Positions 11,343 to 22,942 of a DNA stretch of 64,000 nt are shown here, piece after piece. The position numbers and the translations under genes are program-made. The notes under the pieces are model-generated. The model saw nothing but the letters and a program-made list of their open reading frames with translations. It had not been told where the DNA came from and did no database searches. Origin of the DNA: Monarcha castaneiventris obscurior. Lineage: Eukaryota; Chordata; Aves; Passeriformes; Monarchidae. The DNA lies in NCBI GenBank assembly GCA_026261815.1, contig JAMPIT010000230.1, positions 10,291,001-10,355,000 of the forward strand, written 5' to 3'. Positions within the stretch are counted from its first letter, which is position 1. Each line of letters begins with the position of its first letter.

Positions 11343-14300
11343 CATTAAAAAAAAAATCTGTGTTTGGACCATTCCTTAATATAGGATCGCCTTGTGACTT
11401 TCATAAGGGTTTGTGCTCCGTGGGATCAGTTCTGAGTGACTGATGGGAGACAGAAGTGGGGCTGCAATGCATTTCCTGTGGTTTTCTCAAGTCATTTAAA
11501 GATTAGGCTGCATCAAGTTACAAGTGAACCTCTGGTGAACCTGTACAAACAGGTATCTGTCAATGCATCACAACTGGTAAACTGTGTTATAGATATTCCT
11601 TATTTATGTTTCAGAGAAATGCTTTAGAAAGAGGTTTGCTGAAGGCTTGCTGAGGCTTGCTGAAGAATAAAAAAGCTTGGATTTTTTAGCCAATGCATAA
11701 GAGTTTTTCATCTGCCTACCTTTGAATATCTCCTCTAGACCTCCAAAGATAGCACAGGGCTTTAAAGTTAGTGCTGGAAAGAAGGAGCTCACTGCACTGT
11801 ATATGGTCTGTCAGAAGTAAGAATCACTCACGCTGACTTGTAGAGAAGTGAGCAGAGGGAGGGGGTGTCTAAGTGGGTGTTTAATTTGTCAGGACAAGTG
11901 GGGCTCTGAAAGCATCTCATCCTGGTTTCTCTTAAAAAAAAATATTGTCTATCTTCAGTGCACAGAAAAGGCAAGACATTACAAGGGAAAATGCAAAATT
12001 TGACTCTGCTAGGTCAAAATCTCCTGTTAATTTCCATTATTGTTATTTCTTTGCTAAAAGTAATATTTTCAGTGACAGAAAATGTTGTGGTGCCTAAAGT
12101 CTCATTGGCAAAATAGATGTTACTCACATAGCAAGGCCAGAAATGAAGGAAATTTCTTCTGATTGCTAATCCCAAATCTCCCCTCATTCTTGAGGGCACC
12201 AAATCTAAACCTCAGTTTCTAAAGACAAGATCAAAATCTGCCATCATCCTCACTCAATAAATTGTTCATCAGTGAAAGCTTTTCAAAGCTAATCCAGTGC
12301 TCAACATAAAGTGTTACCTGCAGACACTGAATTAGGGACAGCTCTCTATCTCCTGGAATTTCCACTCTGTGAACAGCACAGGATCATAAAACAGTCCTCA
12401 GATTTAGTTCTGTGTGCACTCCCATAAATAAATTGCAGTTGTGGAGATGGCCTGGGACATCCTGCCTGTCAAACCAAATGCAAGGATACAGACAGTAAAG
12501 TGGGAGAAATCAAAAGCTAGTGAAGCAGACTGATTGTAATCTATCTACATGGATGCTGGATAATTTTAACATAGAGATGCAGTTGATACACTCTGATCAG
12601 ATTTCTGCCTTGGTGAACTCATTTTTCAGAACTGGCATTTCTGGGCTTCACAGGCCAAGAGTTCATGCCATGAGTGAGCAGAGACCATCTAATCTGCAGA
12701 ACATTTTAGCAACTCAATTACAATGTAAGAGGTTTCGTTGTAAAGTTATTTCTCTGTCAGTTGAACATCAGGCTATTAAAAGCAGTTCAAAAGACAGAAA
12801 TTAAAGAACAGCCTTTTCAACTACTCTACTCTCATATTTTTTGAGAGGCATTTCTTTATTATCCTAAAATACTACAAGTGGTAACAATTTATCTGTTCTC
12901 CATTGTAATCATGACATTACAATAATATAATGTCCAATTAATATGCTCTTTAAGGATTTCTTCTAGAAAGCTAATAATTGAAATAATGATGTATCATGTA
13001 AGGGCAGATAATGAAAGAATACGTTGAGGATGTCTCTACATTGCTAACTTCAGATTTAATACTTATTCTGGGCTGAACTGAGATATTCACAGAGAACAAC
13101 TGCTGCTGACAGGAAATTATACATTCCCTAGACACCTGTCTACAGTGTCTTTCACAAGAGAAGAGAGAGCCACAGCTTTCTGTTATGCTGATGAGAGTAA
13201 ATCAAAGTGACCCAACCTAGAGGGTGCAAAAAGAGGATAAAGTGATTATTACTGACTGAAACTTGGCTTCTAAACTAGTTTGGCTTTTATTTTGGTATTT
13301 AAAAATACATTACAAAATAAATTGAAAAAAATGTTTCGCAAAAAATTTAAATCTACTTTAGTTAAGGGTAAAAAAATTGATTTTTTTTCTTTCTTCATGC
13401 TCATACTGCAGACACTTCCAGTGATACTTGATTTTACTGCATAGAAGACATGAAAATTCTGGGTCTCCAGCATCTACAGGATACTTGTTTAGCAAAAGAA
13501 GTGCTATGACACAGTTGAAGATACTTAGAAAACATTTTTAAAATATTTTATAATTTTCTAATAAAAATTTTATTTCTTACGTGAAAACTATTATACCATA
13601 GATTTTCTGCTCAGTTCCAACTCTTATTTCCAGGGAGCTCAATTCCTTTCTGTATAGTCTCATGATCAGTACCACATGAGACTGGATAAGAAATTTATAT
13701 ATCTTATGTATTGTTCCATAAAGCCACCTCAGGGTGCAAGTGACACCTGCACTTGGAGCACAAGAAAAGCTCCCTGAGGGCAGTTTTAGGAGTATTGTGC
13801 TTTCAACCCATCTTTGAAAGGCTTTTCTGAAGTAGATGGGTTAAGAAATTGTTTAAAGACACATTGGTGAACATAACAAGCACCTTTTGTAACATTTTTC
13901 TGAGTTTGTAATAAATTCTGGAAGGACTTACAAAATCAATACCTGAGTTTAAAAGACTAAGTCTTTGTTTAAACAGCAGAAAATCTTGTTGCATCCTTGC
14001 TTCACATCTATCCGTTCTTTTGCTTACTCTAAGACATCTAGACGTGTCTACAGCACCTCCACATTCAGTGATATTGAATGCAAGGAGAAATTGGAGGTCA
14101 TTCTCTTTTTCTTTTTCAAACAGATCTTTTTTGCTATTCTCCTCATTGTGGATGCCCCTCCCAACCATCACTTTCCATTTCTTTGAGCTCTGGAAGTTCA
14201 CAATAGTTCAAACTTCTTTTGCATTTCTTCCCTTGGTCTTCCCTTGCTGGCAAATCCACACAATCTTTGTAATTAATAAATGTGACTTGGAGAAATAGTA

Positions 14301-16150
14301 GTAGAAGACTCTGAGTCATCCCCCCAGGAGCAGGTTATTGATGCCAGAGGTTTCTATTCACTCCCCAGGGAAAATCCCATAACACATTTTTCTCTTTTAA
14401 TACATAGTTTCTATAAACACATTAAGTGCTTATTACAGTGACTGAATTTTGTCAATGGAGCCACAAGTCACAAAATCTGCAGGGTTTGCAGAGGAGAAAC
14501 ACAATCCAAAGGCCACCATCTCACAAGGAGAATCTGCAGACTAAGGATGACGTCCACTAATTTCACTTTCTGTTTCAAACACAAACAGGATCTTTCTGAT
14601 TTGAAATTACACTCTTCAGTCATTAAAAAATGTCTAACCAGAGACAAAAAACCCCAAACTGTGTCCAGCCACAATGCATTTATTATTTATCCTACTCTAT
14701 TTATATCTCATTCTGTGGGATGTATGCAATAGATGATCCACATTTGTTCCTTGCATTCCTTCTCGCAGCTGAGAAGATGCAATGAATCATAAAAATGTTT
14801 CATTGTTGCAATGTTTTGTCATGGCATGTGTAATCAGCACAGACCCTATTAAAGAGGCTTAGGAAGATGAGAAGTTTAAATATTTAATGTTTTTCTGCCT
14901 ATGATAAGTTTAATAATTAATGCTGCTTCTATCCTGGAAATGACAAATCACACAACAAGCAAGCATGATGAAAGAAACAAACAGAGCTAATAGAGGAAGA
15001 AACCTTACTAAGAAGGTAGTAATTAAAAATGCCTGTAGCCTACCTCAGGATCCCAAAGTACTTTGCTCCTGACCCCAGGAGCAGTTCTGTCTATCTATTA
15101 AACCATCTTATTCTGGGGCAATGCAGAGGAGAAGGGATAATTGCTAGTCTTTATCTTACACATGCAAGAAATGATACACAGAGGTAATGAGCCTAACTGT
15201 CTGCAAGACTTCTGCACCCACAGGAGAGAAAAGGAACAATATGAAAGCTGTTATCCCTTCATGTCCTGCACATAGCAGCCAGCTCTTGAGTTATTACAGA
15301 AACTTGTTACATGGCAGCCCTAGAGCAAGACTAGATCTGTGCCTGGTCTAAACAGCACCGTAGCTACTCCAGCTCCAAGCAGTATCTACAAATACCAGTT
15401 CTTGACACCCTCTGAATAATCTGTTGTATAAGTCACTACTACCAGCACATACCTCTGGGTACATGCTCCTCCACATCCACTCCCACTGATGATCTGCAGG
15501 TATGTGCAACCTTCAAGCCCCACTGACTTGTAGATAAAAGAAGATTCATCTCAAGCACTTGTGTGCTGCAGTGCTGGACCACGCTTATGCAAATGAGGCA
15601 GAATTAACACTGAAGGAAAGCACAAAGCATGACTGTAATAAAATCTTCTGTGATTCACTCAATTTAGATATGTCTTCAAATTATTAGCATTAGAAGTCTG
15701 TCAGACAAAGAGAGTGAGCACTTTGATAGAGACATTGCCACTATATCCTCCTTTCAGCGTAGAAACCATTTTCCCTAAACCCAGGTCTGAGATAATCATA
15801 TTGTGGGAGAAATAGGTATATTTAGAAAGTGACTCATCTTACCTTTAGAGATGCCTAAAACAGGTCAGGTGACTCCTTCCCACCTCTCTTGGGGCGACTG
15901 AAATTGAGAGCCCAGTGTGACTATGTAAGGCTGAGAGGTAACACAGTGTAGATGTGTCAGTAGCACATTACACCAGGGCACAGTCAGAGGAGCCAGAGCA
16001 TGGGCACTGCTGCTCAGTCCCTGTCACGCTGCTGGAGCCCTCCCTGGCACCCTTCTGGCTCATACCTCCTCGTTGTCTCCTGAGCAATGCTTGAGCACAG
16101 GACCCATGCCCTGTGGATGCAGCCATTCTGTTTTGGAGGTTATTGTAGTT

Positions 16151-16486
16151 CATAGAATAGTTTGGGTTGGAAGGGACCTTAAAGACCATTTAGTTCCAGC
16201 CCCCTGCCATAGGCAGAGATATTTTCCACTAAACCAGGTTGCTCAAAGCCCCATCCAACGTGACCTTGAACACCTCCAGGGATGGGGCATCCACAGCTTC
16301 TCTGGGCAAACTCTTCCACTGCCTCACCCTCAAGTAAGAACTTTTTCCTTGTATCTGATCTTACTTCACTACTACCTACCCTACTTCAGCTTGAATCCAT
16401 TCCTCCTTGTCCTATCACTACATGCCCTTGTAAGAAGTCCCTCTCTGGCTTTCCTGTAGGCCCCTCTAGGTACTGGAAGGTGCTAT
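16151..16486 (-). mobile_element. CR1 LINE fragment, 5'-truncated
   Basis: It begins with CATAGAATAGTTTGGGTTGG and continues through a GAAGGGACCTTAAAGACCAT-type block and the CATCCAACGTGACCTTGAA-type block. This is the reverse complement of the avian CR1 3' end, so the element lies on the minus strand with its 3' end at the left. It extends into the region matching the end of CR1 ORF2 (CTGTAGGCCCCT, GTACTGGAAGG) and stops there, a typical 5' truncation. It sits about 130 bp beyond the GJD4 poly(A) signals. It is clearly diverged, so an old copy. Confidence 0.92.
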
Positions 16487-16599
16487 AGTTGAATATCTCA
16501 GCTGGCATCAGTGTCAGAGAAAGGTCCTGCTCTGCTAGCTGGGAGAGGTATCGCCTTCAAGCAGTAAGATTCAGGGGCTTTTACACACTAACACTTTGT

Positions 16600-17088
16600 T
16601 ACAAAACAAGCATTTTTATTTTATTCACTCTCTAGTCTTCTTCTTGAATATCCTGTGGGCTTTGAGAATTTACTGTGAGGAGATAAATTAAGCTACTGAT
16701 AGTAGACAACATACAACTGTGTTTAAAAGCCATATATTTGCTAAGCTCAATCTTTTGCAATAAAACTAGGTTAGAGTAAACAAGTGTTCACACATACTCC
16801 TGGAAAACCGCGTCAGTCACATCAGTGACAGTCCACAGCTTTTTTAAGTCATCTACATGCAGAAAAACATAAAGATGTCACATTTTCTAGAGAACATGTC
16901 CCTTAATACAATATCCTTCAAACTCTTATCCAAAGTTTTTGCTTCTTTTCTAATGGAAGTACACAGCATTGTAGAGTGTCTCTACAGCATAACCACAGCC
17001 AAAGGATTCAGCTGAAACTCCCTGAAGCCTCTTCAGTGACGCAATGATTTGCCCTGTCAAGGTCACAGCATAGTGTTCACTATGCCTT
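16600..17088 (-). other. GJD4: GJD4 3' UTR (predicted)
   Basis: This AT-rich, non-coding stretch runs from the GJD4 stop codon to two overlapping AATAAA signals on the minus strand. It contains no recognised repeat. The extent is inferred from the signals and not from transcript data. Confidence 0.5.
16615..16625 (-). terminator. GJD4: Candidate poly(A) signals of GJD4
   Basis: Two overlapping AATAAA hexamers on the minus strand (TTTATT on the plus strand at 16615-16620 and 16620-16625) lie about 465 bp after the stop codon. They are the first canonical hexamers I noticed downstream of the gene and lie just before the CR1 copy. Confidence 0.5.
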
Positions 17089-18275
17089 CTATACCCATTC
17101 TGACTTTTTTGACCTTAGGCAGCTAGTGCTGCTATAATTTGATTGTGCATCAGGGCTTTTTATCTCAGCTGAAGGGTAGAATCCCAAAAGCTTGCTCTGA
17201 ACCACAGAGGAAGAAACTCCAAGGGGAGACTTGATCTGAGGTCTCAAAGCCAGGGCAGTATCTTTAATGAAGTCTTGCTGAAGTCTGGGTCTCGCTTGCC
17301 TGCAGATAGTTCCTTGGTGGTCACTGGCACACAAGGGTTCTTCTGTGCTCTGTTGCTTAACAGCAAGGTCTTCTGATACATAGCCCTGATTGCTGCTGCT
17401 GCTAAGGTTAGTGCTGGCACTTTGCTGAGGGACACCTTCAGGATGAAGAACAACCTCTTCTTCCTCTTCAGAGAGAAGTGAGCAGGAGCCATCACTCATC
17501 TGACAGCTATTTGCTACTGGGCCATCTTCATTTTGAGGTGGAGAAGAGCTACTGTGCTGTACTGGGGGAAGATGTAAAATGCACTCCTTCTCTGTGCAGC
17601 GGTTTTCCAGCAGCTTGTTCTTTTGGTTTCTTGCTGTCATTCTCCGGAGAGCACAGATGAGATCAGCAAGGCTAAGCAGGAAGGACAGACTGCTGATCCC
17701 CCAGATGAAAATCATCATGATGGATTTCTCCGTGGGCCGGGAGATGTAACAGTCAACAGTGCTTGTGCAAGGTGAGTGGTAGCAGGAAAAGCGGTCAGGA
17801 ACAAAAAATCCAAAAAGAAAATATTGCACAGCTGCAAAGGCAACCTCAAGTAGGGTTCTAATAAAAAGATGAACGGTATATGCCCCTGAAAAATTAAGCA
17901 CACTAAGGTTGTCTGCAGCACAATCTACTCTCTTGACAACAGTACTTCTACAGAGCTCCTTCACGTCTTTGGGGCTTGATAAACCCTTGTTTCCTTTGCA
18001 CCCATGCACCAGGCAGTGCATTCTTACAATGTACATGGCTACCTTGTGCAGAACATAAACGCTGAATGCAGCATAAGGCAGCAGGATAGACACGGTCTGA
18101 ATGAGCCAGAACCTGAAGTGAGATACAGGAGAGAACAAGTCATAGCAAACGTTGGAGCACCCTGGTTGCAGGGTGTTGCAGACAAAGCGCTCCTGCTCAT
18201 CCTGGTAGAGGGGGTAGCCTGCTAACACCACCACTGCCAGGCGCAGCAGAAGCATCAACATCAGCCAGATCTTTC
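17089..18275 (-). CDS. GJD4: GJD4 connexin, coding exon 2 (residues 22-416)
   Basis: Main exon of a delta-group connexin (connexin 39/40.1), a four-pass subunit of gap-junction channels and hemichannels in the plasma membrane. Joined to exon 1 the protein is 416 residues; from memory human GJD4 is about 370. Predicted membrane segments lie near residues 22-41, 76-98, 155-178 and 205-228. Extracellular loop 1 holds C54, C61, C65 (C-x6-C-x3-C) in the stretch CNTLQPGCSNVC. Loop 2 holds C186, C191, C197 (C-x4-C-x5-C). The loop 2 flank SRPTEKS is a connexin hallmark. The long cytosolic tail has a Glu run (291-295), many Ser residues and ends KKSEWV, the GJD4-type C-terminus and a possible PDZ ligand. 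The acceptor is CTCTTGCAG at 18276 onward. The frame stays open for 66 codons into the intron, so an ATG at 18474 is a false start. The family is linked to skeletal muscle development and regeneration (known, not seen here). Confidence 0.96.
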
Positions 18276-19224
18276 CTGCAAGAGAAGGAAAGGTAAGAAA
18301 AACAATCAGAGACTGAGAAGGAAGGCATGTAATAGTGATGCTTTCTGTACACAAGGCATTTGAAGAAATAGTTTCCCCTTTTATTAGCTCCTCTTTGGCT
18401 TTTTTTTGACTGGGACTGAAGATCCAGTGAAAATGTGTAGCTGACATTCCATAATCTTCCTCTGGACTCGACAATGTAGGAGTTTAACATACAATAAGCC
18501 ATGCCAGTGGAAACCTAATGAATACACTCTGATAAAAAGAGATCAAAACTGACTAAACAATCCCATTTAACATACAGTTTTTCCTTGTTGTTGGGTTTCT
18601 ACCCCTGCACCTGAATTTTGTCCTATTTCAATAATACAGATCAGGTAACACAGTATGAAAAACCCACCTAGATAGAAAAGATTGGTCCATGACACAGTAT
18701 TTGTTTTTGGTCTTGGCCATGACACTGCATGTAAAGTTTACTATGGCCAACAAAATCTCTCCATTGTGTCTAGAATGGTATTTATTAGGAAGCTATGAAC
18801 TAGTTATTATTTTTATTATTAGCAAACTTATGCATAATGTTCTACAAATGTGCATTTGTGTGTGCACATGTGTACCCCAGACATTTCTCTCCATTGCTTC
18901 TTTGGTTGCCCTATTTTGGCCATGATTTCTGGCCTTCGTTCACCTCAGTGAGCAGCTTTTCTCCACGCAGACCTAAAGTTCTCTTCTGTCAAACCATTCC
19001 GTGATCCTGTGGAAGTCTAAAACCTTTTCCTGGCAGGATGGGAAGTCTTGAAGATATGCCATTCTATTGTCAAAAGTTAAAAATGCATTCTGTACAAACA
19101 CATAGAAAAATTCAACATCTGAAGTTAAGTTTAGCATTTGAATTTCTCATGTGTCTTTTTGCATCTTGTCACAAGTTCCCTACACAGTTTTAAAATAGTA
19201 ATTTAATTTAATAATCCCCTATAA

Positions 19225-19282
19225 GAAAAGAGGGAAAAAAACCACTTAAACACGAAAAGAGGGGAAAAAAACCAAGATAAAA
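19225..19282. repeat. 29-bp imperfect tandem duplication
   Basis: Two adjacent copies start GAAAAGAGGG and share about the first 20 bases (purine-rich, then AAAAAAACC) before diverging. It lies inside the GJD4 intron. Confidence 0.6.
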
Positions 19283-20500
19283 GAATGATAAGATTAATTC
19301 TGTTTTAAAGAATTGTTAAGACACCAATTGTAAACACAGGCAGAGAAACAGCAAGACTCAGTGACTAAAGAGAAGTATATTACACAGAGTTAATGACTGG
19401 GAAATGTAGTGAAAAGCTCAAGTCATTAACAGTGAATGCACATCTCACAGGCACACAATGTTTTGTGTGCAATCTGTGAAACAGCACCAACACACACTAT
19501 AAAGGCTTTTTAAAAATCCAGATCACAAAGCATTTTTTTATAAACTATACCATTATTTATAGATAATGTCTTCGAGAATTTTCTTCTATATTTCCCATAA
19601 AGCTATTTTCCAGTTGCTGGTGTGAATTTAAAATATGCAAACCTTTCTGCAACACTGTGTGATTATGGTACTGAAATGCAGTTCAAGTGCCCCCTAAAAA
19701 CCATTTGTGGCCAGTAGACTGAGTATGGGCTAGAACAGCAAAACTGCACTCTGTAGTGGAAAAACGTGAAGAATATGTAAGGTTTATGAGAGATCATCAG
19801 GGAAACTGCTGCTTCTGGCAAGATAGTATATTATCTAACCATAAATAAATTGAGGCCATTTTATCTTTAATCACCTGAGCTGTAGTGGTGGTTTTGCTAT
19901 GTTTCCAGCTTCCTGTGTTTGCTGGCAGGCTGTACTGTTCCTCACTTTTTGACACAGTGTGGGTCAATAGGAAACACCAGCTCTACAGAATCTGTCATCT
20001 GTAGCAAGCCATGTTTCATCCTTAGGTAGCATTTTTTTCCCTGTGAGGGCCTCAAATTGTTTGAAGCTCATTAGTTAATTAGGCTCAAAATACTACATGC
20101 AATTTCACTATCAATTTTTAATTAGAACATGTACAATAGGGAGCGCTGCTTAAGAAAAATCAATGGCTCCTTAGGAAGTAGTTTAGTATGACATACATTT
20201 GAGAGATAACCCCTCCATGCATCCCCGTCCCTAAAGACCCAATCTTGATTAAACATACAAAAACAAGCCTCTCCACCAACCCTGCTGGGGCTCAGCTGGA
20301 TGCTCCCTGCAGTGCACAGCACAAACTACAGCAACTGCTGCAGGCAAAGAGTCTTTAAAGGGCCCTTGAAAGTTTTTCTCTGGCTCACATTTTGCTCAAA
20401 GTAACCCATGAAAGAGGAACAGCATCTCACTTCAATAATAGGGGCAAAAAACCAAACAGCAAACAGTTAGCTAAGGAAAAGACAACAGCATTTTGCTGTG

Positions 20501-20531
20501 GTTTGTTTTGTTTGTTTGTTTGTTTGTTTTT
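20501..20531. repeat. (GTTT)n microsatellite
   Basis: About seven GTTT/TTTG units lie in tandem in the GJD4 intron. An isolated simple repeat, with no adjoining retroelement that I recognise. Confidence 0.8.
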
Positions 20532-21035
20532 AATACAGGTGATCCTTATTTGTTTACAAAAATAAGAAATTAAAAGCAATGATAATTAACCACAATTGTT
20601 AACCACAAACTTCTTCCTGTAAAAGAGAGTGGGTCTTGTGTCTTCTTGTTTAACTTTTTAAATTTGTTACTAAAGCTATTGTATACATTCTACCATTCAC
20701 TTTATGTGGTATAAGCTCAGCGTTACTTCTGTGTGTTTTTACCATGATCCCTTCTTCCAGCTGACAGGAAGCCCTGTCATCAAGAACACCCAAATTTGCA
20801 AACCTTGCCAGAATATTTTAAACAATGTTCAGGAAAAATCTGTCAGAGAGAGAGAGAAGTAATCTCTTTAACAAGAAAAGAAATACATAAACCTCTTCTA
20901 TCAGGTATCAAGAAAACAACTTACTGTACAGCTCACAGAACCATATCCTGAAATTAAAGTTGGTTATCAGTAGGACACTTGGGTGGCTTCGGGATATGAA
21001 GCAGCAAAAGAAGAGAACTCTTTTAAAGTACTTAC

Positions 21036-21099
21036 CTACAATAGTCACATTATAGTTGAGTGTGACAATCAAAAATCCCAGTGAGTCCCAGTGCTCCAT
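21036..21099 (-). CDS. GJD4: GJD4 connexin, coding exon 1 (residues 1-21)
   Basis: This exon encodes the start of the protein, MEHWDSLGFLIVTLNYNVTI and one Val, and ends in phase 1 (GTA G|GTAAGT). Joining it to exon 2 rebuilds codon 22 as Gly and gives the connexin N-terminus running straight into the first membrane segment (VGKIWLMLML). A tiny first coding exon with this sequence is the GJD4 pattern. The ATG has a strong context (AAC before, G after). The N-terminal helix lines the channel pore in connexins (family knowledge). Confidence 0.94.
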
Positions 21100-22882
21100 G
21101 TTTAAACAGGCTCAAAACACTTCCAGCTCCTGATGTCCCAAAAGTTTTGTCATTTCCAAAGGAGATTAGACCTACACAGGGAAGAAAGGGGGTTTAAAAT
21201 AGGGAAGAAAAAATACAAAAGGAAGGAATTTTTGCTAAGGGTCAAGGACAGAAACCAGGAACTTAGCCACAACAAAGTGTTGATGAAGGATTATTTTGAT
21301 AATTTGAACAGGACTGTTGGTTTTGAATATTGGAATAAATCTTCTTCAGGCTTTAACACGTTGTCTTGCAAAAGCTCTAGCTCGTCAGATCCAATTGCTC
21401 CTACCTCTGTGTGGATCCTCTGTCCAGGCAACTGCAAGTGGACAAACAACAACAGGAGTGATCTCTGCCATTGTAGACTATTCTTACCCTCCCGGGGCAT
21501 ACCAGCCTCCTGGCATTGCTGAGATACTTCAGTGGTGAAAGACAGGGAGAGAGGAAAAAATAGCATAGACCAGGAAATAAGAGAGACCTCTCTGTCTCCC
21601 CACAAGAATTGCAGATGAATAAGAGAAGGAAAGGGAATAGAAAAGGACCAGCATCCCTGTGTTTGAAAGACAACTTCAGGTCACTGGAAGCTCTCCCATT
21701 GAAATTTCCCAAAACTACTTGGTTTCTAAATCAAAACCTCCCTGACAGAACACCATGGCCCTGTCAATCACAGCCACACCAAACTCTCCTCTGTGTGCTG
21801 AGCCAGCCAGCAGGCTGAGCCTCCCTGCAGGCAAGAGGAAAACCAGGGGAAGCTTTAAAAAATAAAAATCCTGAGAGTGGGGCTGGTTTTCAAGATGCCA
21901 CAAGTCACTAATTTTTAATTTATATCAGTTCTTTCTGCTGAAACTGCTTGGTACTTCACTCAAACTGCTTGGAGATGGCTCAAAAGATCTTAGGGTTGAT
22001 TGACCAGTGTTCTGACACCCAGCAGCCCTTACAGTGCTGTTGGGAGCTCCCCCTTGGAGCAGGATGCCCATGGGGTCAGTGCTCCTTGACTGCAAGGTGC
22101 AACTGCACAGCACGGCCTGGACATTGTCTCACTGTGCTGTACCCCAGGAAAGAGCAGGGGTGAAAATAAGACTCTCAGCTTTTCATTCCTCACCTCACTT
22201 TTCACCCAACTTACCTTGGGGTAAATAATTTACCACCATTTTCCACCCACCATTCAATCCGTGTTGGGATGTTGCTCTTTCCTTTTTAATCTGTGCTGTG
22301 GCAGGGACAAACATACTGTGAAAACTTAGTAGGAAAAAGTAACAATCCCTACAAAAACATGAAGAAGGAGTCTCTGTGTGATACAGCAAGGGAAAAAAGT
22401 GATTTCCTGCCACCTGTGGGGCACCAAGAGCCCAGGCACAGGCTGGACACTGCAGCCCTGCTTGTGTGCTTTCAACCCCTGACTGCTATGGGGGGCACTG
22501 CAGCTGGGCTGAGCTTTATGACTGAGCACATCTTACCTAGATAAAAGGTAAAACTAATAGTTTATAAAGAAAAATATAACTGCACAAATAATTTCTCCCC
22601 AGCTCTCTGCTCACAGGTTTTGGAATGCCTTGGCAGAACACACTGAGCGTCCTCTATGTAGTAAGCCCCATCGTAAGGAAACCCTAAATGTGGGGTTTGA
22701 AAGATGGCCCTTAAAAACCCTTTCTCTGTTATCTGTGTAAAAAGATTTTTCATAGCAGTAGTAAATACAGAAATTTTATTGATTTTAGACTTGATTTATG
22801 TAGAATATTTGCCAAACAGCCATTTCATCTGTTACTAAGTTTTATTTATGGTGTGTGATGATGGCTTTAGCTTCATTTACTT

Positions 22883-22942
22883 ACACACACACACACACAC
22901 ATTTTCTTTTTCATTTTCTTTTAACCAGAGATGTGTGTGTGT
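22883..22942. repeat. (AC)n and inverted (TG)n pair
   Basis: An AC microsatellite (22883-22901, about nine units) is followed after about 30 bp, mostly pyrimidines, by a short TG run (22932-22941). The two runs are complementary and could fold as a stem of about ten pairs. Confidence 0.75.

Larger units (their letters stand above)
4871..16150. other. Intergenic DNA between CpG island and GJD4
   Basis: About 11 kb without a recognisable gene. Most of it is AT-rich. A more GC-balanced, stop-poor stretch at about 8.6-10.3 kb gives several overlapping open frames of 75-155 codons on both strands. None has a family motif, and frames on opposite strands overlap, so I do not call genes. The only repeats I can name are the T/A foldback at 5.2 kb and the TCTA-type microsatellite at 11.3 kb. 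Confidence 0.65.
18276..21035 (-). other. GJD4: GJD4 intron 1
   Basis: A 2,760-bp phase-1 intron. Read on the minus strand, the donor is GTAAGT directly after GTAG, and the acceptor is a pyrimidine-rich tract ending TTGCAG. Inside are a 29-bp imperfect tandem repeat (19225-19282) and a GTTT microsatellite (20501-20531). No other coding exon is visible. Confidence 0.9.

Noticed and set aside
1..17000. FZD8 inside the window
   Set aside because: FZD8 is a single long exon with a cysteine-rich domain and seven membrane segments. No frame of that size or content exists here.
18276..18474. Extra 66 codons at the start of the GJD4 main exon, from an ATG at 18474
   Set aside because: This part lies in the intron upstream of a strong acceptor. 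The real connexin N-terminus is found in the exon at 21036-21099.
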